A stretch of DNA of 40,102 nucleotides, from the IMG/VR virus record IMGVR_UViG_3300005289_000602, positions 1 to 40,102 of that record; one strand, given 5' to 3'. Origin of the DNA: a virus. Positions 14,761 to 22,885 of this stretch are shown here, one piece after another. The notes beneath the pieces were generated by a model. It was not told where the DNA came from. It made no database searches and saw nothing but the letters and a program-made list of their open reading frames with translations. The number at the start of each line of letters is the position of its first letter. Within the stretch, counting starts at the first letter, position 1. A program made the position numbers and the translations under genes.

Positions 14761-15472
14761 CGGACTTAATTTCAAGGAGTTCAAAATCAGCGCATATGAT
14801 GCTGAGAAAGGGACGGTAGAAGGTTACGCCAGCAAGTTTGGTAACAAAGATCAAGTTGGTGATGTTGTCGAAAAGGGCGCTTTCACAAAGAGCATCCAGC
14901 AAGGCGCTCAGCGAGTCCGCTTCCTGTGGCAGCACAATAAGCAGGAGCCAATTGGGATCATCCAGGAGATACGCGAGGATGACCACGGCCTGTTCATAAA
15001 GGCTCAGTTTGCCAATACCCAACGCGCCCAAGAGACGCGCGAACTTATGAAGATGGGCGCGTTAGATTCCTTCTCCATTGGGTATCGCGTTCCCAAGGAC
15101 AAGATCGTCGTTGAGCAGACCAAGGACGGTCAAATCCAGCGATTGAAGGAAATCCACCTGTTTGAGGTGAGCGTCGTCACGTTCCCTTGCAACGTGGAAG
15201 CCCGCCTAACGGGCATCAAGAGCAGCCTAGAGGGCCGCTTTGCTGACCTCACCTTAGACCAGCAAAAATCCGTCTCAGACTTCATGGATTTCCTTGTCGC
15301 CAAACAGGCTGACGACGCCGCGAATGACGATGAGCCTGAGTTGGTGGACGATGTAGCCCAAGAAGCTGCTGAGACGCCCGCTGACAGTGTTGAGGACGAG
15401 GAAGCCGCCAAAGCTGCTGCTGAGGCGATCCAGAGCGAATTGAACCGTCTCTTCGCAGTTCTGGGCAAATAA
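14753..15472 (+). CDS. Prohead protease with acidic C-terminal tail
   Basis: This 239-residue HK97-family prohead protease has the conserved opening (FKISAYDAEKGTVEGYASKF). The probable catalytic residues are His61 in WQHN and a Ser in LDSFSIGYR (Ser106 or Ser108). The serine protease cleaves the capsid N-terminal segment during maturation. Its last 60 residues are very acidic and Ala-rich with helical character, perhaps serving as a scaffold since no separate scaffold gene is seen. The start at 14753 is chosen because GAGGAG lies before it; the longer reading from 14675 would lie in the portal gene. Confidence 0.9.
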   Translation: MTNGLNFKEFKISAYDAEKGTVEGYASKFGNKDQVGDVVEKGAFTKSIQQGAQRVRFLWQHNKQEPIGIIQEIREDDHGLFIKAQFANTQRAQETRELMKMGALDSFSIGYRVPKDKIVVEQTKDGQIQRLKEIHLFEVSVVTFPCNVEARLTGIKSSLEGRFADLTLDQQKSVSDFMDFLVAKQADDAANDDEPELVDDVAQEAAETPADSVEDEEAAKAAAEAIQSELNRLFAVLGK

Positions 15473-15494
15473 CAGCCCTTCCAAAAGACAGAAC

Positions 15495-15500
15495 TAAATA
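15495..15500 (+). promoter_or_regulatory. TAAATA box in capsid-gene leader
   Basis: This copy (GAACTAAATAATCC) lies 112 bases before the capsid start. It is followed by a hairpin, CTCAAC-AAG-GTTGAG (about 15513-15527), extended on both sides by GCCC and GGGC. Confidence 0.5.
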
Positions 15501-15567
15501 ATCCTGTAGCCCACTCAACAAGGTTGAGCAGGGCAAAGGACTCCTATGTGAACAGCTAAGCGCATTC

Positions 15568-15607
15568 CCTGAGTCAATAAAAACAATAATAATAAAAAGG
15601 ACTCAGG
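15568..15607 (+). promoter_or_regulatory. Perfect stem-loop over capsid ribosome site
   Basis: CCTGAGTC (15568-15575) and GACTCAGG (15600-15607) are exact inverted copies. The 24-base loop consists almost only of A and T. The ribosome-binding purines of the major capsid gene lie in or beside the right arm, 5-12 bases before the ATG. The structure could protect the message or gate translation. Confidence 0.6.
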
Positions 15608-15612
15608 AAAAC

Positions 15613-16857
15613 ATGAGCGATTTAACACCAGAACAAATCAAAGCTCTTACTGATAGCGTCGAGGCATTGCGCACAGAAACAGAGACTAACATTAAAAGCA
15701 ATGATGCCGTAACTCAGGATAAAATCACTAAGATTGAAACCGCAGTCTCAGAATTGCTTGCAGCAAAAAATGCTCCAAACGTCGCTGCTATTGAAGAAAC
15801 AGCAGAAGCAGCAAAAGAAGCCATTGGCATTTGGTTCAAGCACGGTGATTCAGCGTTGGAACGTGGCGAAGGCCGCGACATGCTTATCAAAGCAACTGGC
15901 GATCAAATCTCACTTACCACTGCTGTTGAAGGCGGCAACCTCCTTCCAAAGATCTTTGGGGGATTGATTGATACCCAACTCCGTCAAGCCAGCCCTGTGC
16001 GTCAAGTGGCTCGCGTCATCCAGTCAGGCATGAACTACACTCAGCCATTGAAGACTGCGAAGGGAACAGCTGACATTAGAACTGAAACTGGCGCTATCCA
16101 CAGTTCACCAGCACCACAATTCAACACCATCACATTCACCAACTTTGAAATCAACGCAGAAGAAATGGTGACACACTGGGCGCATGAAGGCGATGCCATC
16201 ATTAACTTGGTTGATGTTGTGACCTCAGACATTATCGCAGCTTTGGCGGAAGAAGAATCAGAGCAGTTCCTTACTGGTCAAATTCAAAACCCATTGGCAA
16301 CTGCTGTTGGTGGCGTAAGCACTGTTAAGAACGGCTTGCTCTCACAGACCAAGTTAGTTGCTGGCGTCACAGAGCGCACCTCTGTCCTCGCATCATTGGC
16401 AGGCGTTGAAACCGTCAACGAAGCAGACTCAACCACTGGCACTGTTGGGTTTGACGACTTTGCTAAAGTTCGTTCCTTGCTCTCAGGCCGTTACACCAAC
16501 GCACGTTGGATGTTTGGCAAAGACACTGAATTGGCTCTTATGACAGTTAAGGACTTGGAAGGCCGTTACATCTGGTCAATGGGCGATGTTACCCAAGGCC
16601 AACGCGGCACTATCTTTGGTGACAGCTACGTTATCTCAGATTTCTTCCCTGCTTTCGCTACTGCTGGCAACGTCCCTGTTGCTGTATATGGCGATTTCAG
16701 CCGTGGTTTCGTTATCGCAGACGCAAGCCCAATCCGTTGGACCGTCGATAACCTCACCAACAAGGTATATGTGAAGTATCTCGCACGTCGCAGAACATCA
16801 TCCTCAGTGGTTGATTTCGGCGCATTGCGTGGCCTTTACGTCAAAGCAGCTTCCTAA
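15613..16857 (+). CDS. Major capsid protein, HK97 fold
   Basis: The 414-residue protein forms the icosahedral head. The N-terminal ~100 residues are helical and charged, like the HK97 delta domain, which the prohead protease would remove. The core then follows with landmarks such as GGNLLPKIFGGLIDTQLRQ (E-loop and N-arm region), a P-domain with NFEINAEEMVTHWAHEGDAI, and a late DFFPAFATAGNVPVAVYGDF segment. Codon usage is more A/T-rich and regular than in the neighbouring genes, as expected for a very highly expressed protein. A structured leader (15568-15607) precedes it and a strong terminator follows. Confidence 0.94.
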   Translation: MSDLTPEQIKALTDSVEALRTETETNIKSNDAVTQDKITKIETAVSELLAAKNAPNVAAIEETAEAAKEAIGIWFKHGDSALERGEGRDMLIKATGDQISLTTAVEGGNLLPKIFGGLIDTQLRQASPVRQVARVIQSGMNYTQPLKTAKGTADIRTETGAIHSSPAPQFNTITFTNFEINAEEMVTHWAHEGDAIINLVDVVTSDIIAALAEEESEQFLTGQIQNPLATAVGGVSTVKNGLLSQTKLVAGVTERTSVLASLAGVETVNEADSTTGTVGFDDFAKVRSLLSGRYTNARWMFGKDTELALMTVKDLEGRYIWSMGDVTQGQRGTIFGDSYVISDFFPAFATAGNVPVAVYGDFSRGFVIADASPIRWTVDNLTNKVYVKYLARRRTSSSVVDFGALRGLYVKAAS

Positions 16858-16880
16858 TCTCAGGTAGCATTACAGATATG

Positions 16881-16912
16881 GGGCCGTTGGACTAACCAGC
16901 GGCCCTTTTCTG
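16881..16912 (+). terminator. Rho-independent terminator after capsid gene
   Basis: GGGCCGTTGG (16881-16890) pairs with CCAGCGGCCC (16896-16905), with one G-T pair, 5-base loop ACTAA and a following TTTTCTGTTT. It separates the capsid gene from the connector genes, which have their own TAAATA box at 16921. Confidence 0.85.
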
Positions 16913-16920
16913 TTTCCTCA

Positions 16921-16926
16921 TAAATA
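16921..16926 (+). promoter_or_regulatory. TAAATA box after the capsid terminator
   Basis: The copy reads CATAAATACC, directly behind the terminator, 26 bases before the ATG at 16953. TTTTCTG and CAGAAAA flank it as inverted copies. A promoter here would restart transcription for the connector genes. Confidence 0.6.
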
Positions 16927-16952
16927 CCAGAAAACAAGGGGAACCAGAGTGA

Positions 16953-17528
16953 ATGAGCATCGAAACCAGCGGTCCTAATCAGAATTCATACATCACAATC
17001 GCGGAAGCAAATGCCATTCTGCTCACTGTCCACGCCAGCTTTATGGAAGTGGGCACTCAGCTTGATCCCCTAAAGGACGAAGCATATTTGATTGAGGCTG
17101 GCCGCGACTTGGCCCAGCTTTTCGCTTGGGTAGGACAGCCCACCAGCACAGAACAGAATATGGCATGGCCGCGCAAAGGCGTCCCCAAGCCAGGATATGT
17201 CACGCAGGGCGAACCTCAATGGAGCGTCCCAGGCACAGACCTCGATTTCCTCGCCTATAAGGTGAACTGGCTCAGCGGCAGCTCGTCCGCGCCAATGCTG
17301 GATGAGAATGTCGTCCCATTGGAAATTAGAGAAGCGCAGGCGCTTATTGCCGTCCTTCGCAAAGAGGGCTTGAACCTCGTTTCAGACAACCAAGGCGATA
17401 GCCAAGGGCTTCAATTGCCAGGCGGTTTGAAAGTCGCGTATGTCAACGCAGTCCGCGAAAGCGCAGACATTCATAAGCGCACGGCGCAGTTTGGTGTGTT
17501 CGTTGGACAGTCAATTGTGGGGGCGTAA
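16953..17528 (+). CDS. Head-tail connector, DnaT-like fold family
   Basis: The 191-residue protein matches the pattern of proteins annotated as phage DnaT-like: SYITIAEANAIL near the start, a helical EAYLIEAGRDLAQLF block and the MAWPRKGV motif near the middle. In phages these lie just after the capsid gene and act as adaptor proteins under the portal, so a neck role is more likely than single-stranded DNA binding. AAGGGG precedes the ATG at moderate distance. It ends 2 bases before the next gene. Confidence 0.75.
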   Translation: MSIETSGPNQNSYITIAEANAILLTVHASFMEVGTQLDPLKDEAYLIEAGRDLAQLFAWVGQPTSTEQNMAWPRKGVPKPGYVTQGEPQWSVPGTDLDFLAYKVNWLSGSSSAPMLDENVVPLEIREAQALIAVLRKEGLNLVSDNQGDSQGLQLPGGLKVAYVNAVRESADIHKRTAQFGVFVGQSIVGA

Positions 17529-17530
17529 CC

Positions 17531-17851
17531 ATGTCCCTGCAAACCACGATCTACAAAACCATCAAGCGCCACGGCCAGCCAGCTATCGTCACGTGGCAAG
17601 CCAGCACTGATTTAGCCCTGAAAGCGCCCAAGAAGCAGACTGTCAGCACCGTTGCCTATTTGGCTACCAAGGACAGCCTGACAGCCGCAGGAGAGCGCGT
17701 CTCCCAGCAATATGTCTATCTGCCCATGCTGGAACGATCCATCATGGGGGCAACCATCGTCGTCAATGGTCGCAAAATGACCGTGACGGACACTCAGGAA
17801 TATGTCGCAGGCGTTCGCGGCCCGCTCCTACAGAGGGCGACCGTCGTATGA
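17531..17851 (+). CDS. Probable head closure protein
   Basis: This small beta-rich protein (106 residues) lies between the connector and the gp10-like gene, the standard slot for the head-closure ring that stops packaged DNA from leaking. Features include alternating strands (AIVTWQASTDLAL, QYVYLPML, IVVNGRKMTVTDTQEY) and no membrane segment. The call rests mainly on gene order and fold pattern. It overlaps the next gene by 4 bases (ATGA). Confidence 0.62.
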   Translation: MSLQTTIYKTIKRHGQPAIVTWQASTDLALKAPKKQTVSTVAYLATKDSLTAAGERVSQQYVYLPMLERSIMGATIVVNGRKMTVTDTQEYVAGVRGPLLQRATVV

Positions 17852-18189
17852 GCATCAAGGGCATAGACGTTTTCATACGCAAGGCGCGGGACATTAAAGC
17901 CGCCATGCAGCAAGACGCCTTCATGGGCGCTGCTCAGGATTGGGTGGACAATGATGTTGTTCCTTATGCTCAATCCATCGCCCCTGTGGATACAGGCGAG
18001 TTTCGTGACGGCATAGGCGGCGCGGTCAATCCAAACCAAATCCGCATTTACGCCAGCGCGCCTCATTCCAGCTTTGTTGAGGACGGCACCAGCACAATGC
18101 CCGCTCGCCCAACACTGCGCCCAGCCATCCAGAAAATGCGCCCTAAGCTGCTGGCTCGTGTGCGCGCCAAGCTAAGGGAGTTGCTATGA
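17848..18189 (+). CDS. HK97 gp10-like tail completion protein
   Basis: The 113-residue protein shows the typical pattern of this family: an N-terminal helix, then APVDTGEFRDGI, a short strand pair, and a PHSSFVEDGTSTMPARPTLRPA segment followed by a basic C-terminal helix. It belongs to the neck or tail-completion ring between head and tail. The start overlaps the previous stop, and the next gene overlaps its own stop, so the three form one translational unit. Confidence 0.85.
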   Translation: MSIKGIDVFIRKARDIKAAMQQDAFMGAAQDWVDNDVVPYAQSIAPVDTGEFRDGIGGAVNPNQIRIYASAPHSSFVEDGTSTMPARPTLRPAIQKMRPKLLARVRAKLRELL

Positions 18190-18548
18190 ACCTAACTGAT
18201 TTAATCGACACGATCTCAGATGCGATTGGAAACGACACTGAGTTGAAATCGCTCAATATGCCATTCCACTTGGGCATCCCACCAGCAGATGAAAACGGCA
18301 ATGCGCTCGTCCCATGCGTGACATTGGACGGCCTTGTTTGCTTGGATGACAAGATTGGAACATGGACAGCTAATATCCACCTATGGAGCGATGATATGAC
18401 ATTATCATTCACGCTCCTAAGCCAGCATTTCCTCTCCGTCCTTGATAGCACTGGCACCATCCAAACCAACGGCTTTCTAAACCGACCAGAGCCGCAGAAC
18501 GCCGTCAACTCATCACTCTATCCAGTCAGGTTCTACATCAAAGGATAA
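18186..18548 (+). CDS. Probable tail terminator protein
   Basis: The 120-residue protein has the alpha/beta pattern of tail terminator or DUF3168-like proteins, which cap the tail tube and join it to the neck. A first helix (LIDTISDAIGNDTELKSL) precedes strands and a helix-rich middle. Position directly before the tail tube gene supports the call. Overlap of 4 bases with the gp10-like gene. Confidence 0.65.
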   Translation: MNLTDLIDTISDAIGNDTELKSLNMPFHLGIPPADENGNALVPCVTLDGLVCLDDKIGTWTANIHLWSDDMTLSFTLLSQHFLSVLDSTGTIQTNGFLNRPEPQNAVNSSLYPVRFYIKG

Positions 18549-18568
18549 TATAAGAGCCAATTCAGCAC

Positions 18569-18601
18569 CTCCATAAATACCTTAACAAGTATAATGGAGG
18601 A
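18569..18601 (+). promoter_or_regulatory. TAAATA box in a hairpin that holds the tail-tube ribosome site
   Basis: CCTCCAT (18569-18575) and ATGGAGG (18595-18601) are perfect inverted copies around TAAATA (18575-18580). GGAGG, the ribosome site for the tail tube gene, is inside the right arm. Confidence 0.62.
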
Positions 18602-18609
18602 TTCCAGAA

Positions 18610-19089
18610 ATGGCCTTATTCAAAGGTAAGAACTTAAAGCTATTCATTGCAAATGTCGCTGAACCAGAAGACGACACTGACTATGTGATGGTTGGCACTG
18701 AAAATGAGATTACAATCGGCATTAAATCAGACGTAGAAAGCTATAACACTAAATCATATGACGTCGTTAAGGATGCTGGCCCACGTCAGATAACAATCAA
18801 AGGGACCGCTGAAACAGTCGTTGAGAATGACCCAGGCCACAACGCCTTACTCGCTGCTGACGGTGAAACTGTCCGTTTCCAAGTCCGTGACGTCAGCGGA
18901 CGTGTGAAGGAAAATATCTCAGCAGGCAATGACCCATTAGATAAAATCTACATTGAAGGCGCCTTCCTCGTTTCAGAGACCGAAGAAAAAGCATCCGCGA
19001 CGGGATTAGTGGAGTTCACCTTCACCTTAGAAAGTTCAGGCACCTATGCGCGTAATTTACCTGCTAGAGCATACGAACCGGGCGAATAA
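18610..19089 (+). CDS. Major tail tube protein
   Basis: The 159-residue beta-rich protein (GKNLKLFIANVAEPEDD, ESYNTKSYDVVKDAGPRQIT, ASATGLVEFTFTLESSGTY) has the size, composition and position of siphovirus tail tube proteins, which polymerise into the flexible tail around the tape measure. GGAGG lies 8 bases before the ATG, in a hairpin arm. It is the second most A/T-biased structural gene after the capsid, in line with high expression. A GC-rich hairpin follows the stop. Confidence 0.9.
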   Translation: MALFKGKNLKLFIANVAEPEDDTDYVMVGTENEITIGIKSDVESYNTKSYDVVKDAGPRQITIKGTAETVVENDPGHNALLAADGETVRFQVRDVSGRVKENISAGNDPLDKIYIEGAFLVSETEEKASATGLVEFTFTLESSGTYARNLPARAYEPGE

Positions 19090-19091
19090 AC

Positions 19092-19137
19092 TAAATACGT
19101 GAGTGAGGGCGGCGCTGGATTCCTTCTAGCCGCCCTC
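19092..19137 (+). promoter_or_regulatory. TAAATA box followed by strong hairpin
   Basis: TAAATA (19092-19097) is followed by GAGGGCGGC (19105-19113) and GCCGCCCTC (19129-19137), a perfect 9-bp GC stem with a 15-base loop. There is no T-run after it, so it may be an attenuator or a 3' stabiliser of the tail tube message rather than a full terminator. Confidence 0.6.
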
Positions 19138-19161
19138 AAATAACTATAAGGATGCTCGCGT

Positions 19162-19593
19162 ATGAACTTTAAAGACCGCTTTGGAACAGCCACATTCTCG
19201 CTGAAAGACAGAGATAGCGGAAATACCTACTCCATGAAGTTACAAGCAAACTTCATCAATCTAATGAAATTCAAGAAAGCAACAGGAACAGACGACCCAA
19301 TGGTCTATATGCTGCTGTATGGCGCAGAGGGAGGAATAACCTCAGTCGTTGAAGTTCTACATAGTTTTATGATTGACTTTTATGACGAAGCAAAGCCGAC
19401 AACTTCACTTATTGACCAAATGGACCGCGACAACGTGATGGGATGGCTTCTAAATGCCGATGAAGAAAGCAATAAGGGAAGTGGTGACAAATTAAAAGAA
19501 GCCCTAAAAGTCATTATGGGGGAGCAGTATCAAAAACTACTCGATCAATCCGAGAAGAAGTCTAAAAAAAAGGCGGACTCAAAAGCAGCATAA
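19162..19593 (+). CDS. Tail assembly chaperone, short form (lambda G-like)
   Basis: This 143-residue protein precedes the tape measure gene, the standard place for the tail chaperone that coats the tape measure before assembly. It is acidic and helical, ending in a lysine-rich segment (EKKSKKKADSKAA). TCT-AAA-AAA-AAG near the end is a slippery sequence for -1 frameshifting, producing the longer form. The ATG has a modest AAGGA upstream. Confidence 0.85.
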   Translation: MNFKDRFGTATFSLKDRDSGNTYSMKLQANFINLMKFKKATGTDDPMVYMLLYGAEGGITSVVEVLHSFMIDFYDEAKPTTSLIDQMDRDNVMGWLLNADEESNKGSGDKLKEALKVIMGEQYQKLLDQSEKKSKKKADSKAA

Positions 19594-19826
19594 CGTCTGG
19601 GATTGATATAGCTTACACCACCCTGATTGAAGTTGGCATTCAGCCTAGCGAAATCTGGGAAATGACTATGGCTGAATATCTGCTCATTGCCCTCCATAAA
19701 ACTGAAATGATGGACAAGGCAGAGAACGAGAGACTAGGCATCATCGACTTTGGTGACGACTTATCTGCCCTTGATGCTGCTCTTGGCAAAGCTGAGGCAG
19801 ATGCCGCGAAGAACGCATCAGCATAG
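19162..19826 (+). CDS. Tail assembly chaperone, frameshifted long form (lambda GT-like)
   Basis: At 19564-19572 the message reads AAA-AAA-AAG, which contains the heptamer A-AAA-AAG. A -1 slip there lets ribosomes bypass the stop at 19591 and continue in the other frame to TAG at 19824-19826, adding 84 residues for a total of about 221. The extension (GGLKSSITSGIDIAYTTLIE, then GIQPSEIWEMTMAEYLLIAL) has the Trp-Glu pattern and acidic tail typical of gpT-like extensions in siphoviruses. The extension has no start codon of its own. Such frameshifting sets the ratio of the two chaperones around the tape measure. Confidence 0.85.
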
Positions 19827-19834
19827 CTCTTCCA

Positions 19835-19840
19835 TAAATA
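19835..19840 (+). promoter_or_regulatory. TAAATA box before tape measure gene
   Basis: TCCATAAATAAAAG, directly after the frameshift stop and 24 bases before the GTG start of the tape measure gene. The upstream CTCTTCC and downstream AAAAAGGAG may pair weakly. Confidence 0.5.
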
Positions 19841-19864
19841 AAAGAAAAAGGAGCGCGCTTATAG

Positions 19865-22800
19865 GTGGCAGAAGACAGGTTAGAATTCAGTTTAGATGGT
19901 GATGCCTCAGGTGCCGTCAGACAGCTAAATCAATTCATATCAGCAGCGGAGGGAGCCGAAAAAAGGGCTTCCACCGCTTCCAACACAATCCGAAATGCGC
20001 TGGGTTCGATCAGCAATGTTAAGGTCAGAGCCGCATTCCTTGGCAACCTGCCTAATGAATCTCAGCGAGCTACTACAGCACTCAGCAACACTCGACAGGC
20101 GCTTCAATCCATCGCTGGCGTCAGACCGCCAACAGCCCCCCTTGGTTCACTCCCTGACGATGCCCGCGCAGCACAGGCAGAATTAGCCCGTCTTCGCCGC
20201 GAACTGGAGCAGATCAGAAGCCAGCGAATTGGCAATCCTCTTGGGCAAATCAACGACGCGCCAGTCACTCGCGCCAGCGGCGCATTAGGCGCACTCCGCA
20301 CCAATGCCATAGATGCTGCTGCCAGTATGAACCCGCTTGGCGGGTCCATCATGTCCCTTGGTTCTGGTGCTGTTGCTGGTGCTACGCTTGCCGTTGGCGG
20401 TGCTATCGTTGGTGTTGGTGCCGCTGCCCTGAGCGCGGGCGCAAAGGTCGAATCCTACAAGGCGAGCCTTACCACTGTTGTTGGCGATGCTGATCGCGCA
20501 GGCGTTGCGTTCCAGGCTCTCGCTCGCTTTGCACAGGATACTCCGTTCTCTTTGGACCAAGCCATTGAGGGCTTCGTTAAATTGAAGGCGCTTGGCCTCA
20601 CGCCATCTGAGGCTGCTCTTACCAGCTACGGCAATACCGCTGCTGCCATGGGCAAAGACCTCAATCAGATGATCGAGGCTGTTGCTGACGCATCTACAGG
20701 CGAATTTGAACGCCTCAAGGAGTTTGGTATCAAATCCAAGCAGGAAGGCGACAAGGTAAAGTTCACCTTCCAAGGCGTGACCACTGAGGTTTCCAAGAAC
20801 GCCGCTGACATTGAAAAATATCTACAAGGCATTGGGAACAACCAGTTTGCGGGCGCTATGGAGCGTCAGACAGCGACACTGGCAGGCGCATGGGCTGGCC
20901 TTACTGACCAGATATTCCTTGCATTCGCCGCCATTGGCGAAGGTGATTTCAGCAAATCCATTGCGGATATCGTCAACGGACTGACTACTGGCTTAGCCTC
21001 TGCGACGCCTATGTTGCAAGCAATAGGCTCCGTATTTGGAAGCATCGTCAGTATCGCATCTGAACTGGTTGCAGGTATTGCCAGTGTATTTTCCGCGTTC
21101 GACGCAGGTGGTGACAGCCTGACCATACTTGAAACACTCACCTTAGAATTCAACCTCGTTGGTCAAGCGGCATCAGTCGTAGCTACATTGATCGGCGAGT
21201 ATTTTACCGTGTTCAGTTCCGTCATCAAGACGGTTGTTGGCACAGTGCAAGGACTGTTTGGATCACTATGGGAGTGGCTCGGCTTATCCAGCAATCAATC
21301 ATCCCAGACAATGCAACAGGCTTTCATAGGCGTCTTACGTGCTGTCAAAGTCGTCGCGTTGGACATTCCAAAGTTGTTCAAAGCCGCATTTGCTTCTGTC
21401 ACTGGTATATTCAAAGAAATTGGCGGTCGTATCGCCTCTTTCCTCAGCGGCAATTTTACAGCCTTTGACGGCGTTGGTGCTGCATTGCAAAAGCAAATGG
21501 GCATTGCCAGCAGCGCAATCAAAGAAACAGCATCAGAAGCCGCAAAGGTCTATAGCGATGCTCGCGCCAATCAGGCGGCATTGGATCGTCTGTCTGGCCG
21601 CAACAAAGGCAAGACGGCCAGCCTGGATAGCGTCGGTGGAACAGCTACACCTACGACCAAAGACACCCCTAGCAGCGATGCAGCTTCCAAGAAGCAGAAG
21701 GCAGCGGACGATGCAGCTAAGAAGGCCGCGAAGGAGAAGGCTGACGCAGCCAAGAAATATGATGATACGATCCGCGCCCTCAATGACAGCATCCTCCAAC
21801 TAGGCGAAGCTGAGGAAGAGAAAGCTATTAGGGACGCATTGGTCCGTGCTGGCCTTCCACGTGACATATCCTTGACCAATGAAAAGGCCGCAGCAGCGGT
21901 CAAGCTGGTGAAAGCCCTACAGGCTGGCCAGCAGGCAAAGGGTATGCGCGATGAACTCACCGCGCTTGAGCAAAAATACAGCGATATGCGCCTCAGCGAA
22001 GAGGACTTGTTTGTCGCGGAAGCTCGTCGCCGTGCTGGCATCAAAGACGGGCAAGACCTCAACACGGCTGAGATTAAGGCGTTTGATGACAAGACCCGCG
22101 CCATTTACCGCCAGATTGAAGCCCTCAAGTCCGTTGATAAACTCAAGCAGTTAGACAAGAGCATTGGGCAAGAGGAACAAGATACAAAGCTACAGCTTCT
22201 TGAAAAGGTAAATCCTAATCAGGCGCAACAGCAACGTGACGTTGCTCAAATCCAGCAACGCGCTCAGGCTTTGCGTGATGAAGCGAAAGCATCTGGTGCA
22301 TCCAATGAGGAAATCCAGAAGCGCATAGAGCGTATCAATGCACTTGAACAAGCCCAGCTTGATAATGTCAGTATCACGGCGCAGCTTGAACAGGCTGACC
22401 AGTTACAGAGCATATTGAGCGACCTTTGGGATGATCCAGAGGCGGCTATGAAGTCGTTTTTCAGCAACTTCCTACAGAACATCGCCAAGGCAATCATCCA
22501 GTCCATCATATTGGGCGACAAGATGAAGGACATTGGCGGCGCAGGCGGCATAGGGGGCTTGCTTACTGGCGCTATCACAGGTGCGCTTGGCTTTGGTGGC
22601 GGTCGCGCTGGCGGTGGATCAGTCAACAGCGGAACGGCTTATATGGTTGGCGAGCGTGGGCGCGAGTTGTTCGTTCCCAACACAGCAGGCCGCATCATCA
22701 ACAATCGTGACCTTGGCGGCTTAGGTGGACCAAACGGCATCGCCGTAGGTGGCACGAACATTAATATCTACGGCACAGCCAACGATAACACAGCCCAGCA

Positions 22801-22885
22801 GATGAAAAGCCAGTTGGACGCTTACAGACGTGATTTGCGTTCAGACATTAGAAGAGAGATTGAAAGGAGCAAGCGTATTGGATGA
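19865..22885 (+). CDS. Tail tape measure protein
   Basis: At 1006 residues this is among the longest proteins, with a helical, Ala/Gln-rich composition. The tape measure domain lies at about 195-330, with DTPFSLDQAIEGFVKLKALG and SYGNTAAAMGKDLNQMIEAV. Hydrophobic helices fill about 340-420, and a Lys/Ala-rich coiled-coil stretch covers about 600-640. The C-terminal end is glycine-rich (GGAGGIGGLLTGAITGALGF), followed by a conserved-looking YMVGERGRELFVPN motif. The protein sets tail length and passes DNA across the host membrane. It starts at GTG 19865 after AAGGAG. It overlaps the next gene by 4 bases. Confidence 0.93.
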   Translation: MAEDRLEFSLDGDASGAVRQLNQFISAAEGAEKRASTASNTIRNALGSISNVKVRAAFLGNLPNESQRATTALSNTRQALQSIAGVRPPTAPLGSLPDDARAAQAELARLRRELEQIRSQRIGNPLGQINDAPVTRASGALGALRTNAIDAAASMNPLGGSIMSLGSGAVAGATLAVGGAIVGVGAAALSAGAKVESYKASLTTVVGDADRAGVAFQALARFAQDTPFSLDQAIEGFVKLKALGLTPSEAALTSYGNTAAAMGKDLNQMIEAVADASTGEFERLKEFGIKSKQEGDKVKFTFQGVTTEVSKNAADIEKYLQGIGNNQFAGAMERQTATLAGAWAGLTDQIFLAFAAIGEGDFSKSIADIVNGLTTGLASATPMLQAIGSVFGSIVSIASELVAGIASVFSAFDAGGDSLTILETLTLEFNLVGQAASVVATLIGEYFTVFSSVIKTVVGTVQGLFGSLWEWLGLSSNQSSQTMQQAFIGVLRAVKVVALDIPKLFKAAFASVTGIFKEIGGRIASFLSGNFTAFDGVGAALQKQMGIASSAIKETASEAAKVYSDARANQAALDRLSGRNKGKTASLDSVGGTATPTTKDTPSSDAASKKQKAADDAAKKAAKEKADAAKKYDDTIRALNDSILQLGEAEEEKAIRDALVRAGLPRDISLTNEKAAAAVKLVKALQAGQQAKGMRDELTALEQKYSDMRLSEEDLFVAEARRRAGIKDGQDLNTAEIKAFDDKTRAIYRQIEALKSVDKLKQLDKSIGQEEQDTKLQLLEKVNPNQAQQQRDVAQIQQRAQALRDEAKASGASNEEIQKRIERINALEQAQLDNVSITAQLEQADQLQSILSDLWDDPEAAMKSFFSNFLQNIAKAIIQSIILGDKMKDIGGAGGIGGLLTGAITGALGFGGGRAGGGSVNSGTAYMVGERGRELFVPNTAGRIINNRDLGGLGGPNGIAVGGTNINIYGTANDNTAQQMKSQLDAYRRDLRSDIRREIERSKRIG

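Noticed and set aside
20285-20773. Minus-strand ORF inside the tape measure gene
   Set aside because: It is a shadow in the opposite strand of a clear coding frame.
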